A model generated the notes under the pieces. That model worked only from the letters and a program-made list of their open reading frames with translations. It was not told the DNA's origin and did no database searches. This document shows, piece after piece, positions 1-7,883 of a stretch of 19,601 bases of DNA. The DNA comes from Pectinatus sp. (GTDB lineage: Bacteria; Bacillota; Negativicutes; Selenomonadales; Selenomonadaceae), in NCBI GenBank assembly GCA_020025135.1, contig JAHHSQ010000028.1, positions 1-19,601 on the forward strand, read 5' to 3'. A program made the position numbers and the translations under genes. How positions within the stretch are numbered: the stretch's first letter is position 1; the number at the start of each line of letters is the position of its first letter.

Positions 1-125
1 TTATCTTTAATTTTCCTCAAAGCCCATCCATTTTCAACAGTTATAATATCTTCTGGTATTAATGAAAAATTAGCCATATTTACTTTTTCCTTAATAAAAA
101 TATCTCTCAATTCATCAATATTCAT
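1..125 (-). CDS. Partial small protein, possible immunity protein for a TNT-type toxin
   Basis: The reading frame starts at ATG 125-123 and is still open at the left edge, so only the first 41 residues are visible (beginning MNIDELRDIFIKEK). A good Shine-Dalgarno sequence (AGAGGT) lies just upstream. The start overlaps by 11 nt the end of the broken upstream frame that resembles a TNT toxin C-terminus. Small proteins starting with a similar 'M-x-I-(D/E)-E-L' helix followed by an 'ENGW' segment are, from memory, often encoded directly after TNT-domain toxins, so an immunity role is inferred from position and weak resemblance only. The gene is real on start and RBS evidence; its function is uncertain. 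Confidence 0.5.
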   Translation of the reverse strand, partial: MNIDELRDIFIKEKVNMANFSLIPEDIITVENGWALRKIKD

Positions 126-252
126 TGTACTCTACCTCTTCTATAATATCGCCGTCTATTAACTCTTGCATACTTTTATCAAATTTATATTGAATTCCAT
201 TTCCCGATTGCTAGAACCAAGTGGCAACTATACTGCTCAAACAACTAATATC
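115..252 (-). pseudogene. Remnant of the C-terminus of a polymorphic toxin (TNT-like NADase domain)
   Basis: Reading the minus strand in the frame that ends at TGA 117-115 gives an in-frame TAG at 213-211. Before the TAG the translation reads SSIVATWF, and after it QSGNGIQYKFDKSMQELIDG and then an acidic tail. The pattern W-F-x-Q-x-G-x-G-x-Q-Y, followed about ten residues later by an 'ELI..G' helix, resembles the end of TNT (tuberculosis necrotizing toxin) NAD-glycohydrolase domains at the C-termini of polymorphic toxins. No start codon with an RBS precedes it and the rest of the toxin is missing. I infer a displaced, inactivated toxin tip, perhaps from recombination that swaps toxin C-termini. 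The family call rests on a short motif. Confidence 0.42.
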
Positions 253-332
253 TTTTTTTATTTTATATATTTAATAATAATGTTATTTCCCTAAATGATA
301 TAATTTGTAATGGAGTTAAAAAGAGTATAAAA

Positions 333-356
333 AAAGAACTCCCGTAGGAGTTCTTT
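333..356 (-). terminator. Rho-independent terminator of tRNA-Arg
   Basis: A perfect 10-bp stem (AAAGAACTCC with GGAGTTCTTT) closes a UACG tetraloop on the minus strand, a very stable C(UACG)G loop, and is followed by a run of T on that strand. It lies 25 nt past the tRNA 3' end. The A/T-rich arms could also stop transcription from the other side. Confidence 0.85.
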
Positions 357-381
357 TACCTCGAAAAGGATACTTTCATCA

Positions 382-458
382 TGGTGCGATTGGCGAGAAT
401 CGAACTCGCTACCTGCCGCTTAGGAGGCGGCCGCTCTGTCCATATGAGCTACAACCGC
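382..458 (-). tRNA. tRNA-Arg (anticodon CCU)
   Basis: The 77-nt minus-strand sequence folds as a full cloverleaf. The acceptor stem is GCGGTTG with CAATCGC, discriminator A, and CCA is encoded. The D stem is GCTC/GAGC. The anticodon stem GCCGC/GCGGC holds loop CTCCTAA, giving anticodon CCT, which reads AGG (Arg). The T stem GCGAG/CTCGC closes loop TTCGATT. A consensus promoter and a terminator flank it, so it is a single-gene unit downstream of proS. A tRNA beside a broken toxin fragment is a common place for genome rearrangement. Confidence 0.95.
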
Positions 459-469
459 AATTCATAGCT

Positions 470-498
470 ATTATAACAAGAAATTCAGTAGTTAGCAA
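470..498 (-). promoter_or_regulatory. Sigma-70 type promoter of tRNA-Arg
   Basis: On the minus strand, -35 TTGCTA (498-493) and -10 TATAAT (475-470) are separated by exactly 17 nt. The -10 lies 11 nt upstream of the mature tRNA 5' end. The same -35/-10 pair and spacing occur upstream of rpsB. Confidence 0.85.
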
Positions 499-631
499 GT
501 ATTACAAATACAATGCTAGCCTATCCTTGCTTTGTCACCAGATTTCATAGTATAACAATAATATTTTAACCTCTTTTTAAGAGAAAACTGGTCACCAAAT
601 ATCTGCTATTTCCCCATTTTTAATAACAAAT

Positions 632-2350
632 TTAAGCTTTATCCGTTTCTTGCGCGATGTATTTCTGTACAAAAGCAAGATAATCTTCTGGTTTACAATG
701 ATGCACTGCACCAGTTTTACGGAACTTAATTTCAATATCATTTTCCTGTACAGCCTTTGGCCCTACAGTAATTCGCACTGGGTAGCCGATTAAATCGGCA
801 TCCTTAAACTTCACGCCAGCACGCTCTTTTCTATCATCTAAGAGTACATCAATATGGGCATCTTGTAATTCCTGATATAATTTCTGACTGAATTCCATCT
901 GCGCTGTATCTTTGCTGTTGACCGGTACAATAACCACCGTATAAGGAGCAATAGCTACCGGCCAAATAATGCCGTTTTCATCATGGGATTGTTCAATCGC
1001 AGCTGCCATAGTACGACTAACTCCAATACCATAACATCCCATAACAAATGGTTTTTCCTTGCCATTTTCATCTAGGAAGACCGCTTTCATAGATGCCGAA
1101 TACTTCGTTCCCAACTTAAAGACTTGTCCCACTTCAATGCCCCTCGTCAAGGTAACAGGAGCACCGCAATGCGGACAAGGGTCACCAGCTTGAATGAGAC
1201 GAATATCTTTAACTAGCACTTTGCCAAAATCACGTTTGGGGTTGACATTGATGTAATGCGCATCAACTTCATTACTACCACAACAAGCATTCTGCATTTC
1301 CATAACACTAGCATCGACAACGGCAATAACATCTTTGTGCAAATGAATTGGGCCAAGGAAACCAGCAACAGTACCATACTCCTGCAATTTAGCTTCTGGT
1401 GCCATCGTCAAAGCGATAGCGCCAACGGCATTCTGCAATTTCACTTCGTTAACGGCATGGTCGCCACGCACAAAAGCCACAATCAATTCTTCTTTTTCAT
1501 TTAAGAAAGCTACCGCCTTAATCATCTTCTGCATCGGCATTTGCAAAAAGGCAGTTACTTCTTCAATAGTTTTTTGTTGGGGAGTAGAAACTTTTTCGAG
1601 CGTTTTATCCTGTTCCTCTTCCATATGCAAGACATCTAGCTCCGCTCTTTCCACATTAGCCGCATAATCGCACTTGCTACAAACGGCAATTTCTGATTCG
1701 CCACTCTCAGCCAAGGCTGTAAATTCGTGCGTGTTGCTACCGCCAATAGCCCCACTGTCCGCTTCTACCTGTCTAAAGGTCAAACCACAACGCGTAAAAA
1801 TACGGCTATAAGCATCGTACATGCTCTGATAAGTAATATCTAACGCTTCTTCATCTTTATCAAATGAATATCCATCTTTCATGATGAATTCACGACCACG
1901 CATCAAGCCAAAGCGGGGACGAATTTCATCGCGATACTTATTTTGAATTTGATACAAAAGTACCGGCAAATGTTTATAAGAGCGCAACTCATTTCTCACC
2001 AAAGAGGTGATAATTTCTTCGTGGGTCGGTCCTAAACAAAATTCGCGATTATGGCGGTCTCGCAATTTAAACATTTCTTCGCCAAAAACTGCCCAACGAC
2101 CAGTTTCCTTCCACAACTCTGACGGCTGTAAAATCGGCATGGCAATTTCCTGACCACCACTTTTATCCATTTCTTCACGAATGATGGCCTCTATCTTACG
2201 TAAAGTCCGCCAAGCTAAAGGCAAATAGGTATATACACCAGCAGCCGCCTTTCTCATAAAGCCGGCGCGCAATAATAATTTATGACTAGCTATTTCTGCC
2301 TCTGCGGGTACTTCTCTCAGTGTAGGTGCGTATAATTTCGAAGCGTACAA
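632..2350 (-). CDS. proS: Prolyl-tRNA synthetase
   Basis: Charges tRNA-Pro with proline in the cytoplasm. The 572-residue length and layout match the bacterial-type enzyme: a class II catalytic core, a long central editing (INS) domain that deacylates Ala-tRNA-Pro, and a C-terminal anticodon-binding domain. The N-terminus (YASKLYAPTLREVP, then SHKLLLRAGFMRKAAAGVYT) and the internal RPRFGLMRGREFIMKDGYSF segment (motif 2 region) are characteristic. The start is a TTG at 2350-2348; the Shine-Dalgarno AAAGGAAG lies inside the end of ispG, and the ispG stop is one base before the TTG, indicating translational coupling. It is the last gene of the uppS-cdsA-dxr-rseP-ispG-proS series. No strong terminator is seen in 459-631, only a weak A/T-rich imperfect hairpin around 525-600. 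Confidence 0.96.
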   Translation of the reverse strand: MYASKLYAPTLREVPAEAEIASHKLLLRAGFMRKAAAGVYTYLPLAWRTLRKIEAIIREEMDKSGGQEIAMPILQPSELWKETGRWAVFGEEMFKLRDRHNREFCLGPTHEEIITSLVRNELRSYKHLPVLLYQIQNKYRDEIRPRFGLMRGREFIMKDGYSFDKDEEALDITYQSMYDAYSRIFTRCGLTFRQVEADSGAIGGSNTHEFTALAESGESEIAVCSKCDYAANVERAELDVLHMEEEQDKTLEKVSTPQQKTIEEVTAFLQMPMQKMIKAVAFLNEKEELIVAFVRGDHAVNEVKLQNAVGAIALTMAPEAKLQEYGTVAGFLGPIHLHKDVIAVVDASVMEMQNACCGSNEVDAHYINVNPKRDFGKVLVKDIRLIQAGDPCPHCGAPVTLTRGIEVGQVFKLGTKYSASMKAVFLDENGKEKPFVMGCYGIGVSRTMAAAIEQSHDENGIIWPVAIAPYTVVIVPVNSKDTAQMEFSQKLYQELQDAHIDVLLDDRKERAGVKFKDADLIGYPVRITVGPKAVQENDIEIKFRKTGAVHHCKPEDYLAFVQKYIAQETDKA

Positions 2351-2351
2351 C

Positions 2352-3422
2352 TCAATCTCGCTTCCTTTCTTCTATTATTTTATCTAATTCTTGGAAAAGT
2401 GTTTCTATTAGTTTATCTTCTGGTACTTTACAGAGAATTTCTCCTTTGCGGAAAACCAATCCCTCGCCTTTTCCGCCAGCGATACCAATATCAGCATCAC
2501 GCGCTTCGCCAGGCCCATTGACTACACAGCCCATAACAGCCACTTTAAGGGGATATTTTATTCCTTGTAATCGTTTTTCTACCTGATTGGCAATAGTTGG
2601 CAAATCGATATTGCAACGGCCACAGGTCGGACAAGATATAAGTAACGGGTCGCGATTGCGCAAGAGAAGAGCCTTTAAAATCTCATTGCCGACTCGAACT
2701 TCGTGTACGGGGTCACCAGTTAAAGAAACGCGAAAAGTATCGCCGATACCTTCTGCCAAAAGAGCGCCGATACCAACTGCCGATTTAATGATACCACTAT
2801 TTACTGTTCCTGCTTCCGTTATTCCCAAGTGCAGTGGATAATCGACAGTTTGGCTCATCAATCTATATGCATCCAAAGTGAGGGGAACATCATGTGCCTT
2901 CAAAGAAATTTTAATATCGAAAAAATCCATCTTTTCTAAAATTTCAACGTGTTGCATAGCGCTTTCCACCATGGCAGCTGGCGTTACCTGACCGTACTTC
3001 TCTAAAATCTTTTTATCTAAAGAGCCAGCATTAACCCCAATGCGAATCGGAATATGCACCTTCTTCGCACCCTCTACTACTTTGACGACATTTTCCCATT
3101 TACCGATATTGCCAGGATTGATGCGTAAGGCATCAACCCCAGACTGCATGGCTTCCAGTGCTAGTTTATAATCAAAGTGAATATCGGCAATGATTGGAAT
3201 GGAAATCTGCGCTTTAATCTGCTTAATTGCCCGCGCCGCCTCCATAGTCGGCACGGCAACACGTACAATATCACAACCAGCCTCTTCTAAAGCCAAAATC
3301 TGTTTGACGGTAGAAGAAACATCTTCCGTCTTGGTATTGGTCATCGACTGCACGCTGATGGGCGCATCGCCACCGATTTTGACCTTGCCAACCTGAATTT
3401 GGCGAGTTAATCTTCTTTTCAT
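2352..3422 (-). CDS. ispG: 4-hydroxy-3-methylbut-2-enyl diphosphate synthase (flavodoxin/ferredoxin-dependent)
   Basis: Catalyses the penultimate step of the MEP isoprenoid pathway, reductive ring opening of MEcPP to HMBPP, with a [4Fe-4S] cluster. The 356-residue protein opens with a TIM-barrel (RLTRQIQVGKVKIGGDAPISVQSM) and ends with the cluster domain, where cysteines lie in SCPTCGRC and in MGCVVNGPGEA. This is the two-domain bacterial GcpE form. It follows rseP by 21 nt and precedes proS by 1 nt. It needs electrons from a ferredoxin or flavodoxin; a small 2x[4Fe-4S] ferredoxin is encoded in the same cluster (9373-9543), a possible donor by context only. The ATG start is unambiguous. Confidence 0.96.
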   Translation of the reverse strand: MKRRLTRQIQVGKVKIGGDAPISVQSMTNTKTEDVSSTVKQILALEEAGCDIVRVAVPTMEAARAIKQIKAQISIPIIADIHFDYKLALEAMQSGVDALRINPGNIGKWENVVKVVEGAKKVHIPIRIGVNAGSLDKKILEKYGQVTPAAMVESAMQHVEILEKMDFFDIKISLKAHDVPLTLDAYRLMSQTVDYPLHLGITEAGTVNSGIIKSAVGIGALLAEGIGDTFRVSLTGDPVHEVRVGNEILKALLLRNRDPLLISCPTCGRCNIDLPTIANQVEKRLQGIKYPLKVAVMGCVVNGPGEARDADIGIAGGKGEGLVFRKGEILCKVPEDKLIETLFQELDKIIEERKRD

Positions 3423-3443
3423 AAAATCGTCCTTTATGTCTGT

Positions 3444-4487
3444 TTATTTTCCCAATATGCGGGAGAAATCCTGCACCGTTGCAAAAATCATCAACAAAAT
3501 CAAGAGAGAAAAACCTACATACTGTGTCTTTCTCATCACTTCTGGACTGAGTGGTTTACCACGTACGGCCTCAATAACGAGCGTGAAAAAATGTCCCCCA
3601 TCTAAAGCCGGAATAGGCAAAAGATTTAAAAGTCCCAAGTTTATACTGAGCAGAATGGTGATATTGATAAGTGGTTGAATGCCCATCTGGGCCGCTTCAC
3701 CGATGATGCTGACCACCCCAACTGGACCAGCCAAATCCGCCTTTACCTTGCCAGAAATCATGCCACCAATGGAATGTACCATCACTTTCACGATATAGAC
3801 CAAATGACGACCGGCATAAAATACAGCATCTTGTGGGGGAATAGCAACGTGTTTAGTCGCTTCCACAACACCGATAACATTACGGCCTGATAAATCATCG
3901 TGACGAGGCGTAATTTTCACGGTATTATCTTCATTATTACGCCGATACTCTAAAACCAAAGTCTTTTGACCAGCACTATTAATAGTATTAGCAAACTGTT
4001 GCCAAGATTTAACTGGTTGACCATCAATAGCTAAAATAATATCTCCAGATTGCAAACCAGCGCGAGCTGCTGGACCATTTTGCATGATATTGCCGAGAAC
4101 TGGTCCCTTCAAAGGCACATTCATGCCTGCATAAAGATACACACCAACTAGCAAAAAATAAGCGAGAAGGATGTTCATGACACCTCCGGCAACGATAACA
4201 ATCATGCGTTGCCAAACTGGTTTGCGCCAATATGCTCGCTCTCCAGCATCTACATCTTCGCCCTCTTCCATGCCAGCGATTTTATTAAAACCACCTAGCG
4301 GAATTAGGCGCAAGGAATACAGCGTTTCACCGTATTTAAACCCGACCAACTGCGGGCCAAAACCTATCGCAAATTCATCGACGCGCATACCAGTTAATTT
4401 CGCAGTTATAAAATGTCCAAATTCATGCACTAAAACAAGGACACCAAAAACAACGACTACTGCAATAATTATTAAGAATATATTCAA
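3444..4487 (-). CDS. rseP: Site-2 intramembrane metalloprotease RseP (M50 family)
   Basis: Inner-membrane zinc protease that cuts transmembrane segments of regulatory proteins such as anti-sigma factors and remnant signal peptides. The first hydrophobic helix carries the zinc motif HEFGH (residues 21-25). A PDZ domain follows around residues 110-200 (GPVLGNIMQNGPAARAGLQS, then SGDIILAIDGQPV). The third zinc ligand lies in PALDGGHF near residue 296, and a last membrane segment closes the 347-residue protein. The start is TTG 4487-4485 with AAGGA six bases upstream. It stands in its canonical place between dxr and ispG but is separated from dxr by an unusual 390-nt gap containing two perfect hairpins. 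Confidence 0.95.
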   Translation of the reverse strand: MNIFLIIIAVVVVFGVLVLVHEFGHFITAKLTGMRVDEFAIGFGPQLVGFKYGETLYSLRLIPLGGFNKIAGMEEGEDVDAGERAYWRKPVWQRMIVIVAGGVMNILLAYFLLVGVYLYAGMNVPLKGPVLGNIMQNGPAARAGLQSGDIILAIDGQPVKSWQQFANTINSAGQKTLVLEYRRNNEDNTVKITPRHDDLSGRNVIGVVEATKHVAIPPQDAVFYAGRHLVYIVKVMVHSIGGMISGKVKADLAGPVGVVSIIGEAAQMGIQPLINITILLSINLGLLNLLPIPALDGGHFFTLVIEAVRGKPLSPEVMRKTQYVGFSLLILLMIFATVQDFSRILGK

Positions 4488-4742
4488 ATCTTATCCTTAC
4501 TATATAGAAGATGCCTCAAACACCTCAACTGCCACCTATCTAAGACATGTGCCTAATATATAGTAGAGTTTTCACCTCACTTATCGTATTTATATCACAA
4601 TTTGCATTGTACCTATCTAAACTATATCTTATGAGAAAGGCCCTGCACCTTTATTCTATCACAATATATACGGTTTATCTATAATACCAATGTATTCTAT
4701 TTAAGACTTTTCTACGAATAAATTAATACTGTATCTATCCTC

Positions 4743-4803
4743 TTACCACAAGTGCCGTAAAGCCCCTGCCTTTAGGCATGGGGATATAAGGCACTTGTGG
4801 TAA
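4743..4803. repeat. 14-bp perfect inverted repeat enclosing an IS200/IS605-like hairpin
   Basis: Arms TTACCACAAGTGCC (4743-4756) and GGCACTTGTGGTAA (4790-4803) are perfectly complementary. Inside, CCCCTGCCT (4763-4771) pairs with AGGCATGGGG (4774-4783) with one bulged T. The 'CCCC(A)TGCCT..AGGCATGGGG' hairpin is typical of subterminal ends of IS200/IS605-family elements and of the end of their omega-RNA. No transposase lies nearby, so this could be a non-autonomous palindromic element or an excision scar. The IS relationship is inferred from resemblance; the palindrome itself is certain. Confidence 0.6.
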
Positions 4804-4805
4804 TA

Positions 4806-4845
4806 TTACAACTACCAACCATTGGAAGTGTCGGTAGTTGTAATA
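4806..4845. repeat. 12-bp perfect inverted repeat (hairpin) next to the IS605-like palindrome
   Basis: ATTACAACTACC pairs with GGTAGTTGTAAT across a 16-nt loop. Stem and loop are A/T rich on the outside, and A-rich/T-rich sequence flanks it, so it could act as a weak terminator or RNA-stabilising hairpin after dxr. It starts only 3 nt after the neighbouring palindrome, so the two may form one element. Confidence 0.5.
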
Positions 4846-4877
4846 AAAATTATACTGTTAATATTCAATTCAAAAAA

Positions 4878-6551
4878 CTATCGAGTTTTTAAATACGCTC
4901 CAGTAATTTCCCGTACTTTGCTATCGGTAACATAGAGAACTTCTGAATTTATCTTATGCTCAATGGGTATTTTATCTAGAGCGTATTCTATCGTATCATA
5001 GATATCCAAGAACTTAATCTTGCCCTTTAAAAATGCCTCTACGGCAACTTCATTCGCGGCGTTGAAGATACATGGAGCCGTACCACCAATTTTCCCGACC
5101 TGATAAGCAAGGGGCAATCCGCGGAAAACTTCCATATCTGGCTCGAAAAAAGTTAATTTTGCCAATTTTGCCAAATCCAACTTCGGCAAGTCCAGTGAAC
5201 AACGCTCTGGATAAGTGAGGGCAAATTGAATAGGAATGCGCATATCTGGTATGGCCAACTGGGCTAAAACACTACCATCGACATATTCAACCAATGAATG
5301 CACTATACTTTCTGGATGTACTAAAACTTTTATCTGCTCATACGGCATATTATATAGCCAGTGAGCTTCAATTACTTCTAAACCTTTATTTACCAATGTG
5401 GCACTCTGAACCTACACCGTGATAAGTGACTAGCTTCTCTTATCCGATAATTTGCCATAAAAGCGAAATGGCATTTGGAATATTTGCCGTCCCTTTTCCA
5501 CAGTTTTTGAGGTTGTCGTTCATATCGAAACGCTACTTTCAATACAGTTCTCCTACGAACTTCTTCGGCTTTCACCAAAGCACAGACTATATCTTATCCT
5601 GCAGCTTGACCTGCTCAGGCCTGTCCATATCCCCAGACAATCGCTTTCTGGGTACTTCCCTTATGAGGAATAGTCGTTGAACCTTACTCTGTAGAGTCTT
5701 GGCTGCTGATTGCCCATTTCTAAGCACTTAGGATTTAACCATATGCCATGTAACTGCTTGTTTCTACTTTCGTCACCAGTACCCTCTCTGAGAGGGCATA
5801 GGTACAGTTACCTTTAGGGGTTTCCAGCAATTAAAACAGTATCGGATGGGCTTTATTTACCCATCGCTACGCACTCATTTCTAAATGCGCTGACTAGCGC
5901 ACAAACCATTACCTCTGTTTGTGCTCAATCAATGGTAATTTTTCGTCCCATCGACCATGTCGGATGGGACAGACATTCTTTCACCGTCACAGCGCACAAA
6001 TCGGCGCGTTTTTTCGTGCGAAATGGTCCGCCAGAAGCGGTAATCCATAACTTATCGACCAAAGAACGTTTATTGCCCATCAGACACTGAAAAATAGCTC
6101 CGTGCTCACTATCGACGGGCAAAATCTGCACGCCAGCTTGCTTAGCCAGAGGAAGTACCAGTTCTCCGGCTACGACTAAAGTTTCCTTATTCGCTAGGGC
6201 AATCGATTTACCGGCCTTTAAGGCCGCTAATGTCGGTCTCAAACCAGCAAAGCCCATCAGCGATGTCACCACTATCTCTGCTGAAGTATCGGCAGCCACC
6301 GACTCTAAGCCGTCTGCTCCGCTTAGAATATTGGTCTTACCCAAATAACGCTTTTTCAAGCGTTTAGAGGCGTCCATATCCGACAAAACGGCTACTTCTG
6401 GCTGAAACTCCAAAATTTGTTTTTCTAATAAAATATCATTTTTGTTGGCCGCCAGTGCGACTACTTTAAACAAATCCGGATGTTTTCTGACAATATCCAA
6501 GGTCTGCGTACCGATAGAGCCGGTAGAACCTAAAATGGCAATCTTTTTCAT
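4878..6551 (-). CDS. dxr: 1-deoxy-D-xylulose 5-phosphate reductoisomerase, split by a group I intron
   Basis: Makes 2-C-methyl-D-erythritol 4-phosphate from DXP with NADPH, the committed MEP step. Exon 1 is 6551-5928 (208 codons) and exon 2 is 5405-4878 (175 codons plus stop); joined they give 383 residues, normal for Dxr. Exon 1 carries the NADPH loop GSTGSIG (residues 8-14), the LANKE motif and the metal-binding PVDSEH. The join reads GRKITID-SATLVNKGLEVIEAHW, so the intron falls directly before the phosphate-binding residues equivalent to E. coli Ser222, Asn227, Lys228 and Glu231. Without splicing, translation stops at a TGA immediately after exon 1, giving an inactive N-terminal fragment. 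ATG start with AAGGAG upstream; the cdsA stop is 14 nt before. Without allowing for the intron, the gene would be misread as a truncated dxr plus a separate fragment. Confidence 0.93.
5406..5927 (-). ncRNA. Group I intron in dxr (522 nt, no ORF)
   Basis: Minus-strand core segments are in canonical order: P (AATTGCTGGAAACCCC, 5832-5817), Q (CAATCAGCAGCC, 5713-5702), R (GTTCAACGACTA, 5682-5671) and S (AAGATATAGTC, 5595-5585). GCTG of P pairs with CAGC of Q (P4), and GACTA of R with TAGTC of S (P7). P1 is exon TTGAT plus intron TG paired with TAGTCAG (5896-5890), with U.G at the splice site; an 8-bp extension GCACAAAC/GTTTGTGC follows. A GNRA-capped hairpin follows S, and a P9.1-like stem lies at 5521-5546. 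The intron ends TTCAG, giving the required terminal G. About 110 nt of extra 3' sequence carries two small hairpins. No homing endonuclease or transposase is encoded. Confidence 0.92.
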
Positions 6552-6565
6552 GATATCTCGCTCCT

Positions 6566-7872
6566 TTACAATTTAATGCCAAAATGTAAGCACAGATAAC
6601 AAAAATAATATACCAAAGGCGCTGTAAAGAGCATGCTATCAAAACGGTCTAAAATTCCGCCGTGTCCAGGCAAAACATTGCCAGAATCCTTGATGCCAGT
6701 ATGGCGTTTAATGATGGATTCCACCAAATCTCCCACAGTGGCAAAAATGGCGAGGAAAAAGCCCAAGATAATCATGCGCACGAGGTCAATATGCAGATAA
6801 TAGGCCACCAATCCCAAGGTAACCATCGTGCCTACGATACTACCAACAAAACCTTCTACTGTCTTATTGGGACTGATATGTGGGCATAATTTATGTTTGC
6901 CAAGGAAAGAACCGGCAAAATAAGCAAAAGAATCACTCGCCCACGTGCCAACAAGCATAATCCAGAATAAGACATAACCTACGCTGTAATTTGGATATTC
7001 AGCCAAAGGCTGTGGGTAGGCCATACGCAACTGTAAAAAGTAGTAAAAACCACCACCAATGTAAAATACCGACATGAGAGCAATAAAAATTTCTACAACC
7101 GTATATTGCTTTCTTTTAAATACCATGTATGAAAGATAACTACTGAAATTACTCCGCCACTGCGGACGATTGTCGTTCACACGGAAGCGCTACCTCCCGT
7201 GCAGTTCCCATTGGAACTTCTCTCGCTTTCGCCAGAGCACAGACTATATCTTATCCCTCGACAAGAGCCGTTAGGGCGAAACCACTTCGACTAGCCGTCG
7301 CTTCTAGCCTACTTCCCTCAAGAGGAATAGTCGTTGAACGTTCTCTTCTTCAGAGCTTCGCTGCTGATTTGCGATTTAAAACACCATTTAGGATTTAACC
7401 ATCTGCCATCTGATTATTTTTTTCTGCTTTCGCCACTTTGAAAAGTGCCATCTTTCAGGCCTTCCGATAGTATAATCAGCTTTACGCATTTCCAGCAATT
7501 CAGTTTCTTAATGGCATAGAATTTTCTATGACTACATACAAATTTCTCTATATGCTTACTAATTTATCTCTGTACAACAACATGGCGCTGACAAAGAATT
7601 TTAATAAAAATACAGGTCGCAACAAAAGGCAACATCGGCATATTCCACTGCAATTTAATACCAATCTGCTCGGATGTAGAAAGCAAAATAACGGATATTA
7701 AACTCAACCACCAAGGAAAATGCATCTTGACATTGTCAAAGGCGTATGCAAATTCCTGCCACGCTTTTACCGCCAAAAAAGCGGTAAAGAGGGCGATAAA
7801 ATTACCGCCAGCTCCCACAACGAAGAGCATGATAAGAACGCCGACAATCGCTGATATAATTCTAACTAACAC
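6566..7872 (-). CDS. cdsA: Phosphatidate cytidylyltransferase (CDP-diacylglycerol synthase), split by a group I intron
   Basis: Integral inner-membrane enzyme that makes CDP-diacylglycerol, precursor of all the cell's phospholipids. Exon 1 is 7872-7577 (98 codons plus two bases) and exon 2 is 7142-6566; joined they give 290 residues. The split valine codon is GT+T, reading RHVVSYLSYMVFKRKQ. Exon 1 carries the first membrane helices. Exon 2 has the catalytic region ASDSFAYFAGSFLGKHKLCPHISPNKTVEG and the family signature KRHTGIKDSGNVLPGHGGILDRFD near the C-terminus. The start is GTG 7872-7870, with GGAGG seven bases upstream, overlapping the end of uppS. A GTG-initiated frame can be read from 7180, but its first 13 residues are intron sequence, not a separate gene. 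The exon junction is less conserved than in uppS or dxr, so the exact join rests on intron rules and frame. Confidence 0.9.
7143..7576 (-). ncRNA. Group I intron in cdsA (434 nt, no ORF)
   Basis: Core segments on the minus strand are P (AATTGCTGGAAATGCG, 7500-7485), Q (AATCAGCAGCG region, 7371-7360), R (GTTCAACGACTA, 7339-7328) and S (AAGATATAGTC, 7252-7242); R and S are identical to those of the other two introns. The 5' exon ends TTGT rather than TTGAT, and the guide sequence has changed to match: TTGT|TG pairs with TAGTAA (7561-7556) as U-A, U-A, G.U, U.G, U-A, G.U, keeping the splice-site U.G wobble. A P9.1-like stem CACGGGAG/CTTCCGTG lies at 7180-7201, followed by a short CCGC/GCGG hairpin and the 3' end TTTCAG. 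It is the shortest and most diverged of the three. Confidence 0.9.
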
Positions 7873-7883
7873 AGACCTTCCTC

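Larger units (their letters stand above)
4488..4877. other. 390-nt spacer between rseP and dxr
   Basis: No convincing gene is seen here. On the minus strand a weak promoter-like pair TTGGTA / TATATT with a 16-nt spacer lies around 4664-4691, which could give rseP-ispG-proS their own transcription start. The right half (4743-4845) holds two perfect inverted repeats listed separately. The gap is unusual, because these genes are tightly packed elsewhere in the cluster. Confidence 0.5.

Noticed and set aside
525..600. Imperfect inverted repeat (TTTGTCACCAG / CTGGTCACCAAA) after proS as a terminator
   Set aside because: The pairing is interrupted and the loop is long, with no clear T run; too weak to annotate.
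4621..4636. An S-segment-like string (ACTATATCTTAT) in the rseP-dxr gap, suggesting a fourth intron
   Set aside because: No R, P or Q segment accompanies it and no gene is interrupted there; it is probably coincidental in A/T-rich sequence.
6566..7180. A GTG-started frame that could be annotated as a separate, N-terminally truncated cdsA gene
   Set aside because: Its first 13 residues come from the intron's 3' end. The exon joins to 7577 after splicing, so it is the second exon of cdsA.
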